A stretch of 64,000 bases of DNA from Vitis vinifera (GCF_030704535.1 NC_081819.1:15418501-15482500), one strand, 5' to 3'. Positions 10,056 through 21,486 are shown, counted from the stretch's first letter. A program made the numbers and translations. Notes: generated by a model from the letters alone, not told the origin.

Positions 10056-11277
10056 TGAGAAAACAAAGGCTATGCTTAGTTAAGAAAAACACCCAAAAGG
10101 GGAGTGGGGGCGAGTGAATTGGGTTTTTAAAATATTTTCAATTCACAACAAATTCAAACACAATATAAGCAAAATAAAGAGATAGAGTTTAGAGAAGTCA
10201 AACTCGGGTTTATAGTGGTTCGACACTTCCTTGCCTAGGTCCACTCTCCTCAATCTCTTAACCGAGTGAGGGTTCTACTAACTTGAAGCTTCAACCAAGC
10301 TTTCAATCTTCTTACACTTGGATTCCGACTCCAATGGGCTCTTACACAATCTCTTCAAGATTCAAACCTCTTGAAGGCTTTGACACTAAGATTTTTACAA
10401 GAAATGATCCCTCAGCCTAGCTTAAGGATAGCTCAAATACAAGATAAAGCTAGGATGACACACAAGAGTGCACTAAAGGATATGCAAGTGGTGATTTAAT
10501 GCACTATGAAAGAAATGAGAGCTTTTTGATCAAGAACAGGTAGGTGGGCTATTGAATGCAAGTGTTCTCTTGTCAATAAATGAAGTAGAGCTCTCAATTT
10601 ATAGGCTTCTAAGCTCGGGAGTCAAAAACAGCAAAAGGTAACCTCGTTCGATCGAGCTAGGGGTTGACCGGTTCACTAGCCGTTGGAGCATTTAATGCAA
10701 GACAGGTTACCATTGCCTCGACCAGACCTCGATCAGTAAAAGAATCCCCTAGACCGGGAAGAGAAGGCCACTGGGAGAGAGAGAAACTTTTTGGCCTCCA
10801 TCGATCGGTCCTCGACTAGACGAGCACAACCGGTCGACCGATTCCTCAACTGGTTGAACCGGTTGGCCATAGCCTCGACCAGTTGAGCCTTTTTGGCCCC
10901 GAAAACCTATTTTTTTAATTCCTTTCTTTTCTAACACTTAGGCAAGGTCTTTAGGTTAATTATTAAGCCAATTATAAAACATTTTACCTAAGGTACATTA
11001 GTTAAAAACTTGAGTTTTAATGAAATCAAAGTTTTAAAGAATAAACCGAGTTTTCTAAGTTGCATGAAACGTATGAAAATCCTAAGTGCACTCATGCATT
11101 CATCTTACATTAGTTTCCTATGATCACAAGTCTTCCAAGCATCTCGATCTTGTATCCATTTGGTCATTTGATGAATTTTCGAGTTTATGCCTGAGATTCT
11201 TAACCATTAAACAAATTAGTCACTTAACCATGGTTTGTTATCATCAAAACCCAATTAGGAGAACCCTTGGGCTAACA
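10056..11277 (-). repeat. 1,222-bp LTR of the Sirevirus-like cargo
   Basis: In element orientation it starts TGTTAGCCCAAGG after a polypurine tract and ends TTTTCTCA two bases before a primer-binding site. It has a good TATA region ('agcctataaattgagag', near 10591-10607). Near 10640-10885 it has recurrent CCGGT/CGACC words also found at 13425-13445. Only one copy exists in the element, so the cargo's second LTR is missing. Confidence 0.8.
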
Positions 11278-11292
11278 ATCCCCTCATTTTTG
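11278..11292 (-). other. Polypurine tract of the Sirevirus-like cargo
   Basis: The - strand reads AAAAATGAGGGGAT immediately before the TGTTAG start of the 1,222-bp LTR. This places that LTR as the cargo's 3' LTR. Confidence 0.65.
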
Positions 11293-11580
11293 ATGATGAC
11301 AAACCTTGGTTATCTAGGAGAGAAAAAAAAATCTCCCTCTCAAACCAATCATGGATCAATCAAACAATTTTTAATAGGAAACAATGTAAAACACGAAAAT
11401 TTGAATAGGAAGCAATAGATCATGAAAATATCATATCATATATATATGGAAACCTCACATGTACACACAAGATAGAAATGATAATGATGACAATGACATG
11501 CATGAGGGTCTCCTAGATTTTATATATTTCTCCCCATTTGGCAACATAAAAAAGAAACAGAGAGGGAACTCTAGATAATT

Positions 11581-13065
11581 TCAAGGCTGAGGGGGTGGAG
11601 GAGGAAACACAGAGCAGAGGTAAGCCATCATCTCCTTATGCTGACTCACTTGACGACTCTCAATGTGATCAATGCTCTGTTGGAGATGCTCAAATGTAGC
11701 CTGTTGTTGATCCATACGCTCCTCTATGCGCTCAAATATCTGCTGGAAGTGATCAAATCGAGAAGTGACTCCAGTTTGATACTGATCCATGTGCTCCTTC
11801 ATAGAGTAGAAGCGAGTGTCATGGACTAAAGCAAGCTCCTCTATACGAGTCCCAAGGGAGCTGATCTTAGTTGAGACATCCATCTAAGGCGCATGATCAG
11901 GAGCGTGAGGAGCCTGAGATGGTAGCTCTGTGTGAGAAAACTCGGTAAATGATGGCTGAGATGATGGTCCTATTGTGTAAGAAGGCTCAATCATCATAGG
12001 CTCTGAGAAAGTGGCCTCAACATGAATGCCCTTTGACTGAGGTGGAGGGGAAATGTCAAGCTCGGGCCCTCTCTGCTCAAAATCCCTCTGAGGGTCTAAC
12101 CCATCCTCCATCTCTCTGATCTCGGCCTCCTCCTCTGTTCCGAGATGCATCTGTCCTTGAACCCTAGCCTGTCGCTCAGCTCTCCTAATCTAAGAGCCAT
12201 CGGGTGCCTTCTCGAACTTCATTCGCCCTAAGAACTGCTCATTGTGCGTGTCATAGCTAGTGGGGGCCTCGAAGTCCGTCTCTCTACTCAATTCGACCCT
12301 AGCATCCTTGAATACTCGGGTAAGGAAGCGGTCGTAGGGGAGTACTCGTGTCATGCTCTCAACACAAGATATCATATGCATCATCATCAGATATCCCACG
12401 TGAATCCGTTTCTCGATGAGGATCGAGTCCACAATAAATGCCTCAAGGTAGGAGACCTCGTCTGGATGTCCTCCTCGTGGTAATAAGATGGAGCAAATCA
12501 TGTGATGGAGGACTCGACTAGGCACGGTCAGGTTGTGTGCCGATGGTTTGCCCATTCCCTGGGCATTTGCGAGTCCACATAACCTCTGAACAACCTCTCT
12601 AGGCTCGAATCTCGGCACAGTGGGCCACGCCTTGGCCTCATACACTCGGAGTCCAACTGAAGGAATGTCGAGAATGTGGCAGATACTCTAAGGGCTCAAT
12701 CTGATCTCAACTCCTCTCACTGTGGACAATACTGGTTCTCCAAACCCATAGGTCGCCCGGGAATAAAAAGCCCGCACCAGAGTCAGGAAGATTAGCTCGA
12801 AAATTGTCACAACTGGCAGCCATCCCATTTGACTGAAGAGTCCCTCAAACTCGAAGTGCTAAAGCTGGGAGAAATTAACACTTCTCCCTAGGATGACTTT
12901 CCTTTGGGCGAACTTTTACTTGTATTGCTGATAGTGTTTGACGGAATTGAAGAAGGTCGTGTCATACCTCGCCTTTTGGCGAGCCTCCATCTGCTCAGGT
13001 TGAGATGGCTCAATAGGGCACTTGCCCTGAGCCCTAGAGATGCCCGTCTCTTGCCTTGGAGCCAT
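11581..13065 (-). pseudogene. Third ORF of the Sirevirus-like cargo (plant transposon-associated protein), four in-frame stops
   Basis: A single - strand frame runs from ATG at 13065 to TGA at 11581 (495 codons). It is interrupted by stops at 12916-12918 (TAA), 12688-12690, 12190-12192 and 11884-11886 (all TAG), with no frameshift. The N-terminal part has 'MAPRQETGISRAQGK'; the middle resembles the 'putative plant transposon protein' domain ('ILDIPSVGLRVYEAKAWPTV', 'EAFIVDSILIEKRIHVGYL'). The C-terminus is predicted coiled coil rich in Gln/His/Glu ('SRFDHFQQIFERIEERMDQQ') and ends in a Pro run. It lies between pol and the 3' LTR, the position of the extra or envelope-like ORF of Sireviruses. 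Its function is unknown to me; no signal peptide or membrane segment is evident. Confidence 0.7.
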
Positions 13066-13381
13066 CCAATGAACAGAAATGAGAAGGAGGAGTCCAAAAG
13101 GAGAATGAAATCAAACAAGAGAGAGCAAACACCAACCCGAAGCCCTAGGCGCACGGAGATGAGGCTGAATCCAATCTTGAGGCGTGCGGTCAGAGAGAAA
13201 TCACCCCAAAAAATTGAAACCCTGGGTTTCAAATCAAAACCCTAGCCTCAAGGTGTCCCAAAGTCAAATCCACAACCTGCAATTAGTTCGAAATCTTGCC
13301 AAAACTAACTTCTGGTAGCAGGAATGTGAAGGGTCTTCAAGGTATGGAGGAGAACAGGTGAAAAATGAAGCGCGCATGTGA

Positions 13382-13401
13382 GGGGGGGGGGGGGGGGGGG
13401 G
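13382..13401 (+). repeat. 20-base homopolymeric G run
   Basis: Twenty consecutive G on the + strand (C on the element's coding strand) lie between pol and the third ORF. Such a run can form G-quadruplexes and is prone to length error in assembly. Confidence 0.9.
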
Positions 13402-13680
13402 CTTTTTAAATTCCTAGCCCCAACGAACCGGTCGACTGGTTGGTCAACGATCAACGGTCACGGTCAATGGTCCAATTTTTGCATTTTCTTGTCTCATGAT
13501 CCTTCCCCTGCCCTTTTCAGTTGAAATCCCCAATTTTTTTATGTCTAATGCCAAGAGAATTTTGATTTTTGGTCAAAATTTGACCTTTTTCCTAAGATTA
13601 TTTCTATATGATGCATATGATATGAATTTCATGCAATCATAAGGTATATTCAATCAAGAATTCATCAAGCAATCATTTGA

Positions 13681-16600
13681 TCACAAAGAAATCACCCCTA
13701 GTTGTCTTCTAATATCAACAAATTGCTCTTCACTTAAAGGTTTTATAAAATATCGGCAAATTGATCTTTTATGCTTACAAATTCAAGTGTAATGTCACCC
13801 TTTTGTGCATGGTCTCTAAGAAAATGGTGTCTTATCTCTATATGCTTAGTCCTAGAGTGTTGCACCGAATTTTTTGAAATGTTTATGGCACTAGTGTTAT
13901 CACATTTAATAGGAACATGCTCAAAAATCAAATTGAAATCACTAAGTGTTTGTTTCATCCAAAGGATTTGTGCACAACATAAACCGGCTGCTATGTATTC
14001 CGCTTCCGCCATAGACAAAGCTACCGAATTTTTCTTCTTACTATGCCATGAAACAAGTGAGTATTCTAGGAAATGACAAGTGCCACTAGTGCTTTTCCTC
14101 TCAACTTTACAATTGGCAAAGTTGGCATCCAAGTATCCAATTAATTCAAAGTTATCACCCTTAGGATACCATAGGCTTATGTCCATTGTCCCTTTTAAAT
14201 ATCTAAGAATTCGTTTTACAACACTTAAATGAGATTCTTTAGGACAAGATTGAAATCTAGCACACAAACATACACTATACATGATGTCGGGTCTACTAGT
14301 AGTCAAATATAGCAAAGAACCTATCATGCCTCTATACATAGTTGAGTGGACGGACTTACCTTTGTCATCCATGTCAAGCTTGACGGATGAACTCATTGGA
14401 GTCTTCATTGTTTTGGTTTCCTCCATATTGAACCTTTTGAGGAGATCTCTTATATACTTTGCTTGATTGATGAAGGTTCCTTCCTTTAGTTGCTTGATTT
14501 GAAGTCTAAGGAAGAAGTTAAGTTCTCCCATCATGCTCATTTCAAACTCATATGCATGCATTTAGAAAATTCTTCACAAAGAGAGACATTAGTAGCTCCA
14601 AAAATGATATCATCAACGTATATTTGCACTAAGAGCATGACATTTTCTTTAGTTTTTATGAAAAGAGTTGTGTCAATTTTTCCCATTTTAAAACCCTTTT
14701 TCAAAAGAAATTTACTCAATCTTTCATACCATGCTCTAGGTGCTTGTTTCAAACCATAAAGTGCCTTTTTAAAATTAGGAAAGTTAAAACTTTGAAAATC
14801 GGGTGGTTGTTCAACATATACCTCTTCATTTATAAAGTCATTTAAGAAAACACTTTTTACATCCATTTGATATAAAACAAAGTCTTTAAAACATGCAAAG
14901 GCAAGTAGCATCTTAATGGCTTCCAATCTAGCTACGGGAGCAAAGGTTTCTTCATAATCTATCCCTTCTTCTTGATTAAAACCTTGGGCTACCAATCTTG
15001 CTTTATTCCTTATAATTAAGTCATTTTCATCCATTTTATTTCTAAAGATCCATCTAGTTCCAATAACTCTTTGATTTTGAGGTATTGACACTAATTCCCA
15101 TACTTTACTTCTTTCAAATTGGTTTAACTCTACTTGCATAGCAATTATCCAATTTTCATTAACTAGTGCATTTTTTTATATTTTTAGGTTCAATTTGAGA
15201 GATAAAAGCAAGATTATTGCAAATATTTCTAAGAGATGATCTAGTTCTTAACCCACTAGATGAATTACCTATAATTTGATCTTGTGGGTGGTTGATGACA
15301 AACTTCCAATCTTTAGGGAGGTCTTGGCTTGATTCACCTTGCACTTGTTGAGGAGGAGGTAATGCCAAAGGTGATTTTTCTTTCTTGGGATCCTCTACAA
15401 TTTCTTCTTGTTGCCTTCTATCTTCAATTTGTAATTTTCCTATGAAAGTCTACAAGCCTAAATCATCATCAAATCTCTCTCTTTCTTGGAGAGAATTGTT
15501 AGATTCATAAAAAATAACATGGATGGACTCCTCAACAACCATGGTTCTTTTGTTAAAAACTTCAAAGGCTTTACTTGAAGTTGAGTAACCAAGAAAAATT
15601 CCAACATCCGATTTTGCATCAAAATTTCCAAGATTGTCTTTGGTGTTTAATATGAAGCATTTGCACCCAAAGACTTTGAAATAGCTAATGTTGGGTTTCT
15701 TGTTTTTCCAAAGCTTATAGGGAGTTTTCTTAAGAATAGGCCTTAATAAAATTCTATTTAAAACATAACAAGAAGTGTTAACCGCTTCGGCCCAAAAGTA
15801 TTTTGGTAAATTGTTTTCATTTAGCATGGTTCTAGCCATTTCTTGAAGAGTTCTATTTTTCCTTTCAACTACCCCATTTTGTTGAGGAGTTCTAGGAGCC
15901 GAAAAATTGTGGTTAATACTATGCTCATTGCAATAGTCTTCAAAATCAATATTTTCAAATTCTCTTCCATGATCACTTCTTATACAAGTAATTGTAAAAC
16001 CCTTTTCATTTTGAACCTTATTGCAAAACTTTGAAAACTCATAAAAGGCTTCATTATTTTGACTTAAAAATAAGACCCAAGTGTATCTAGAGAAGTCATT
16101 ACAATAACAAAAGCATAAGATTTTCCTCCAAGGCTTGGTGTCTTAGAGGGACCAAATAAATCCATATGCAACAATTCAAGAGGCCTAGTTGTTGAAATGA
16201 AATTTTTGTTTTTAAAAGAGTTTTTGATTTGCTTTCCCATTTGACAAGCTTCACAAACTTTGTCTTTTTGAAAATTTATTTTGGGAAAGCCTTTAACAAG
16301 TTCATCTTTGTTAAGTTGGGAAATGAGGTCCACGTTAGCATGTCCCAACCTCCTATGCCACAACTAACTTTGATCATGCATGCTTGAAAAGCATCTATCA
16401 TGGCCATCGTATTTTGAAATATTTATTGCATAAACATTATCACATCTATGGCCCATGAAGATGGTTTTATCATTTTGAATATCTTTAATGATGCAATGAG
16501 ATGCTTCAAAAATCACTTTAAAACCTTTGTCACAAAGTTGACTTATGCTCAAAAGATTATGTTTTAAACCATCCATTAATAAAACACTTTCAATAAGAGA

Positions 16601-16744
16601 GGATGTGCCATTACCAATGTTGCCTTGACCAATGATCCTTTCTTTTGAATTGTCTCCAAAGGTAACGTATCCTCCCTTTCTCTTTGTAAGGAAAGCAAAC
16701 TTGGATTCATCCCCGGTCATGTGTCTTGAGCACCCATTATCCAA
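13681..16744 (-). pseudogene. Copia pol of the cargo: protease, integrase, reverse transcriptase, RNase H
   Basis: Domains in order on the - strand: protease and pre-integrase linker (16744-16364), zinc-binding WHRRLGH...CEACQ and integrase core (16363-15450), reverse transcriptase with YVDD (15139-14537), RNase H with AEAEYIAA and RTKHIEIRHHF (14561-13743), final stop at 13681. Breaks seen: a catalytic Asp-Asn-Gly where the family has Asp-Ser/Thr-Gly; a TAG at 16364-16366 just before WHRRLGH; frame changes near 16100, between 15450 and 15140, near 14550 and near 13747. The phrases match the Sirevirus (SIRE/Maximus) lineage of Copia. It is non-functional. Confidence 0.88.
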
Positions 16745-17937
16745 GAATCACTTATCCTTCTTTGATCCCTACAAAATAAAATTTAAGTTGATTTAGGTAC
16801 TCATATCTTTTTGGGTCCTTGAGGGTTAGTGACCTTGGATTTCTCAACCCATACCTTTTTAGCTTTAGCATTTGAAATCTTTTGAGAACCATTTCTTAAG
16901 GGACATGTACTACTAATGTGCCCTCCTCTTCCACAAAAGTTACAAGTGGTAGAAGAACTTGCACTTGCGGATTCTTTTACAAAGTAGTTTTAAAAATACT
17001 TTTGATTTTTTGAAGATTTGAATCCTAGCCCTTGTTTGTCAAAGACGCATTTTTGGCTAGCTAAGATCATTTCAAAAGATTTTTGTCCACAAGAGAAAAT
17101 TGAAAGAGAGGAGGTTAACCATTCATTTTTCTTTTTCAAAATCTCATTTTCACTCCTCAAAATCTCATTTTCTTTTTCAAGATGAGTTTTAGATATTTCA
17201 ACAATTGAAAATTTTCTTTCACTTCTTCAAGTTCCTTTTCAAGTTCTTGAATTTTCTTTTTAAGAGAATTATTTTTCAAACTAAGTTTTTCAAAATCCTC
17301 ATATAATTCTCCAAAAACATCATGCATATCTTCATCACTAAAGTTAGAGTTTACCTCATCAAGATCATCTATTGCCATGAAGCACATGTTTGCCACTTCC
17401 TTCTCATTTTCTTCTTCGAAGGATTCTTCACTTTCACTCCAAGTGGCCATCATTGCCTTCTTCATTCTTCTCTTGGCTTCACTCTTGTAGAGAGGACAAT
17501 CATATTTAATGTGTCCCGGTTTTTTGTACTTGAAGCATATCAAATCTCTTTTCTCTTCCCATTTCTCCTTGTCACCATGGGACGAGGATTCCTTTTTAGA
17601 AGGATCTCTTCTAGAGGTGAACTTCCTTCCTCTAAACCTTTCACCTCTCATGTATTTGTTGAGTTTTCTTGTGATGAGGACTAAATCATCATCTTCATCA
17701 CTTGGTTTTTCCTTTTCAACATCTTCTTCTTCCTTGGTTGTAGCTTTGAGGGCTATGCTCTTCTTCTTTTTGTCTTCACCCTCTTGTAGCTTCTTTGTCA
17801 AATTGATCTCATATGTCATTAATGACCCTATAAGCTCTTCCATAGGTAGCTTAGTCAAGTCTTTTGCTTCTTGAATTGCGGTGACCTTGGTGTGCCACTT
17901 TGACGGGAAAGACCTCAATATCTTCATCACCTTCTCT
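16745..17937 (-). pseudogene. Copia gag of the cargo, N-terminus missing
   Basis: The - strand frame enters directly from the short LTR and reads into the middle of Gag ('EKVMKILRSFPSKWHTKV', 'LTKLPMEELIGSLMTYE'), so about the first half of the usual capsid region is absent. It then has a Lys/Glu-rich linker and a zinc knuckle near 17496-17535 in which the second Cys is Tyr (CFKYKKPGH...C), and an acidic/coiled-coil part up to a frame break near 17157. A second, intact CX2CX4HX4C knuckle lies at 16903-16944. Two knuckles and the 'EVANMCFMAIDDLDEV' stretch fit Sirevirus Gag. Confidence 0.82.
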
Positions 17938-18084
17938 TGTAGGACCTCAGGCGCTACCAACTCTCCTAAAAGCAATTGTTGTTAGGAAAGACGCATATCC
18001 TAGCCTTATAGTACATTCACCCAAGTGCCCACGGTGAACACAAGGGGAGTTGATGGATGCAGCCAACCCTCCGATCTGTCAACA
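17938..18084 (-). repeat. 147-bp LTR of the composite element, 5' copy
   Basis: In element orientation it begins TGTTGACAGATC and ends CCTACA. The next bases (AGAGAAGGTGATG) are already gag codons, so neither primer-binding site nor leader follows it. It contains 'actataaggctagg', a TATA-like word. CTTAT follows on the outer side. Confidence 0.85.
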
Positions 18085-19200
18085 CTTATAAAAATAAGAA
18101 AATTTATTATTAATGTCTTTATAAATATTTTAGGTGGAAAAATATTATGAGATGGAGATGACTTGTGAGAACTATACATGATATATGGAGATGTGAGGAA
18201 GAGTAGGTCGAAGACATTTAGTGGAATAAGGGAGCTGAGCTTACTTCATACTTTATAATATAGATATAAGAAGTGGAGAACATATATACAATGTTTGATG
18301 GCTTAATAATTTTATCTGGTTTCTACCCCCAGTAATATGTCTAGATCAAGAAATTAATACTTTGAGAAAGATCAATGATCTAATTTGAATTAATACACGT
18401 CATAGAAATCTCAAAATTGGTATGCCTTTTGCAATGATATGCCTATTAACTTTTATTCAAATGTTATCTAATAAATTTGCCTAAATCAAGATTAATCAAT
18501 GAATATATATAATGAGAGATCTCATCAAATTATATCTAATAAATTAGTATTATGAGATCTAACTCAACTATATATAAATTGTTCATGATTTAAGAACCAA
18601 ATATTAACTCATGTAGTTATATTAAAATAATTTTTATTTTTTCATTGATGCCATATGTTTTTATGAAGCTTATATACCATGATGTCTATTTTATTCAAAT
18701 TATCTTGTTTACAATTTTTGTGAGAAGCCACTTTCAACAATATATTTAAGAATTCCGATTCTAAAGTATGAGAGTCTAAAATTAATTCTTCTTTTAGGAT
18801 CTTAATAGAAAAAAGAGTTTAGCAAGTTATAAATAACCTACTAAATAGTCTATGAAAAAATAATTAAGAAAAGTAGGGTCCATTTTAAACCTTTAACTTT
18901 GAGAATAGATTTTTGACACCATTGATATATTTTTTCTATTGAAACGAGTTTTAAGAAATTTGTTCTCGAAGTAGGTTATTTTAAAAAAAAAATTTGATGT
19001 ATTTTAAGGTGTTTTTTTTAAAAATATTTTGATAAATAATTAAAAATATGAGAATACTTTGATAATTTCTATACAATTGACCTTTATGGAGAATTTAAGT
19101 AAATAATTAGGGTTTGTTTGTCATCTGTTTTCCCCAAGTGGATTTATGTTTTTGAGAACTAAGAAATGTTTCAAAAATATTATCCAAATGAACTATTAAA
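18085..19200 (+). repeat. Paralogous block X, copy 1
   Basis: It aligns in inverted orientation with 35370-36296 and, in part, 44405-45430. Shared landmarks are 'aatatttataaagac', the stretch 'ttagcaagttataaataacc' and 'gaagaattaattttagac'. It directly continues block Y once the retroelement at 9850-18084 is removed. AT-rich; no gene visible. Confidence 0.65.
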
Positions 19201-19204
19201 CCCT

Positions 19205-19560
19205 TAATCTATATGCATCTTAAGTGGGAAACAAATCAAATGAACTTCAAATGTATCTCTAGAGAAAAAGAAAAAAGGAAAAAGAGCTATGAGAATTTTA
19301 CTGTATTGATGATAAAAAAAGACCAAGAATTTGTTGAATGTGAAATCAACAACTTCCAAATTATTAGATTGTCTCATATTGGTGAAAGCCAGCAAGTTGA
19401 ATTTTCTTGGAAAAGAGAGAGAAGATGAGAGTTTGTTATTGGTTTGAAAGAGAGACAATTATGAATGTGAAAGAGGAATAGTGATGATTATATACCCTAA
19501 ACAGTTATGCAAGATTGTCATTAAACTCAACCCCCGACATATTACCACCTTGCCATCACA
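19205..19560 (-). repeat. Orphan type I promoter and leader module, - strand
   Basis: On the - strand a TATA box (complement of 19488-19494, 'tatataatcatcac') is followed by one leader module (core near 19340, then a CT-rich stretch). Downstream, towards lower coordinates, no type I exon follows. It is a promoter-like block without its gene, next to the + strand type I gene at 20701. Short frames here are shadows. Confidence 0.5.
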
Positions 19561-20057
19561 TGGTTTTATTATATATAAAATAAAATAATAAAAAGATAGA
19601 CATCAAATAAATTAAAATTTTATCCCTTGCTTGGATGCTGAATTTTTTAAATTATCTTTTATTTTTCTTTTCGAACAATGTTATCAAATACTTTGTTATA
19701 TTAGTTTTTACAAAGCATAAGATATGTTATAATTTTTATTTTGCTCTTATGTGCTATAGTATTTTTAAAATCTCTACTAAGTAAAATAAAAACATTATAA
19801 AATATCTTATGTCTTAGAAAATCTAATTTAACAAAATATTTGATTGGTGTTCCAAAAGAGAAAATAAAATTAAGGTAATTTAAAAAATTCACCACCAAAG
19901 GTTAAAATTTCAATTTACATTTTTTGATGTTTGAATTACACATTATGTATAAATATTCTTTTACTAAATTATTTTATATATAATAAAAACATGTGGTGGC
20001 AAGGTGGTAATATGAAGGTTGTTGAGTGTAATGACAATCTTGCATAACTGTTTAGAG
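19561..20057. other. AT-rich spacer before the second type I gene
   Basis: It matches the - strand counterpart 52622-52790 from about 19897 onward ('gtttgaattacacattatgt'), which marks one end of the inverted duplication. No gene is visible. Confidence 0.5.
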
Positions 20058-20064
20058 TATATAA
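20058..20064 (+). promoter_or_regulatory. TATA box of the type I gene at 20701
   Basis: TATATAA in 'gagtatataagcatcac', the same context as the inverted paralogue at 52615-52621. Confidence 0.6.
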
Positions 20065-20099
20065 GCATCACTAATCCTCTTCCACATTCACAACTGTCT

Positions 20100-20690
20100 C
20101 TCTTTGGAACCAATTAACAAACTCGCTCCCGCTTTCTCTCACTTTCCCAAGAAAATTCAATCATATACTTTGGAAGTTGTTGATTTCACATTCAACAATT
20201 TCTTGGTCTTTTTGGTCATCAGTCCGGTAAAATTCTCTGAACTCCTCTTCCTTTTTCTCTGGAGATCCATTTCGAGTAGTTCATTTGCTTTGTTTCTTGT
20301 TGAAGAATCATATATGTTTCTCTATCACTTTCTCTCACTTTCGGTCTCGCTTCCTCCAGAAAATTAAATTCAACTTTGCTAGCTTTCAAGAATCTGATAA
20401 CTTGGGTGTTGTTGATTTCATATTCAGCAATTTCTTCTCTGTGTTGTTCATCAGCGATCAGGTACAGATTCTTTAATCCTTTGTTTCTTTTTCTTGATAT
20501 CCTCGTCAAGTACAATTTCTTTCTCAGTTTCTTGGTCAAGAATCTGAAACTCAAATTCACTTGGAAGTTGTTAATTTCTGTTTTCTAATCAGATTCCCTT
20601 TTCACTTGGAAGTTGTTTCTTTCAAATTAATCCAACATGTATGCTAATTTCAGGTACATTCCCCGATTGAATCCTTTTCATCTCAACTCT
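20100..20690 (+). repeat. Leader-module array of the second type I gene
   Basis: Two full modules (about 20120-20300 and 20340-20500) and a partial third (20510-20660) carry the shared core 'gttgatttca'. The inverted counterpart is 52030-52610. Confidence 0.55.
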
Positions 20691-20700
20691 CATCTTCTTT

Positions 20701-21486
20701 ATGAAATTTTTGTTCTTTCTGATCTTAAACTTAATTATAAATGCATCATTACTGCTCAGCTGGCCCAACTGCCGACCACCCACATCAACACCGGACCCAA
20801 CTCCAGCACAGGATCCCAACCCAACTCCAACATGGCTCAGCTGTCATTACTGCTCTCGGTTCTTTATTAGCAACCTAAATGTTCGAGTATGTCTCTCTCC
20901 ATATATCAGAAATTAATTGGAGCATTTTATGTTTTACATTTTTCTTTTATGTTTCTTTGATGAATGTTCTCCTTGTAGGGTGTTGTTGTACAAGCCAGGG
21001 AACCCAATACTAGCTACTATGTGGCTGATTACATGTATGTTTTTTAATGTGCTTGGTTGGGAATAAAGAAAAAGATCGATTCTTAATAATTTGAATTGTT
21101 ACAGATAGGGTAGCTTTATTTTTGTGGATTTTAATCACAACATAAGGCTACATTTGTGTTTGTTCATGGATGCAGTACTAACACTTACCGTCCAGACGAT
21201 GGATTAATAATTTCTGAATGGATTACAGCTGAAAATGGGGAGAATAATTTGGCCTTGACCCGTATCTACTGTGACAGATGCAGACTACCTGCTGGCTGGA
21301 AAGTCGTAAGAAATTAATTTGGCCTTGTTGCTGTGAATTTTCTGTTTTATATGTTGGCAAGCTCTAATCTCAAGCTCAATATCTCGTCACATGCAGCTTC
21401 AGCGGAGCCAAACTCACCCTATTGTCGATATAGGCCACGTTTTGCTGCCAGTTACTCCTCCTGCTGCTTCTCCTTCTCAGCCATAA
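20701..21486 (+). CDS. Type I Yippee-like gene with altered start (four exons)
   Basis: Exons 20701-20886, 20979-21034, 21176-21305 and 21397-21486 join with GT-AG introns, phases 0, 2, 0, to 153 residues. The exons encode the Pro-rich 'STPDPTPAQDPNPTPTW', the first CxxC (CHYC), the second (YCDRC) with PAGWKV, and a last exon with GHVLLPV. The usual start 'ATGCATGGG' is replaced by 'atgcatcattactgc', which is out of frame with the domain, so I use the upstream in-frame ATG at 20701; its N-terminus is hydrophobic and unlike the paralogues. The inverted paralogue (51156-51936) has a cleaner start. It may be a gene with a changed N-terminus or an early pseudogene. Confidence 0.5.

Larger units (their letters stand above)
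9850..18084 (-). mobile_element. Composite LTR retrotransposon: 147-bp LTRs enclosing a permuted Sirevirus-like Copia
   Basis: Two 147-bp direct repeats with TG...CA ends (9850-9996 and 17938-18084) bound 8,235 bp and are flanked by CTTAT on both sides (9845-9849, 18085-18089). Two paralogous sites in the window (36292-36296 and 45336-45340, inverted) carry a single CTTAT with matching flanks, so the whole unit entered as one insertion. On the - strand the order is short LTR, partial gag, pol, third ORF, polypurine tract, 1,222-bp LTR, primer-binding site, second polypurine tract, short LTR. A normal element has the primer-binding site beside its 5' LTR; here it lies nearly 8 kb away. All reading frames are broken. 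Confidence 0.88.

Noticed and set aside
12888..13245. Overlapping frames on both strands at the start of ORF3
   Set aside because: They are alternative frames; the - strand frame starting at 13065 is the one continuous with the recognisable domain.
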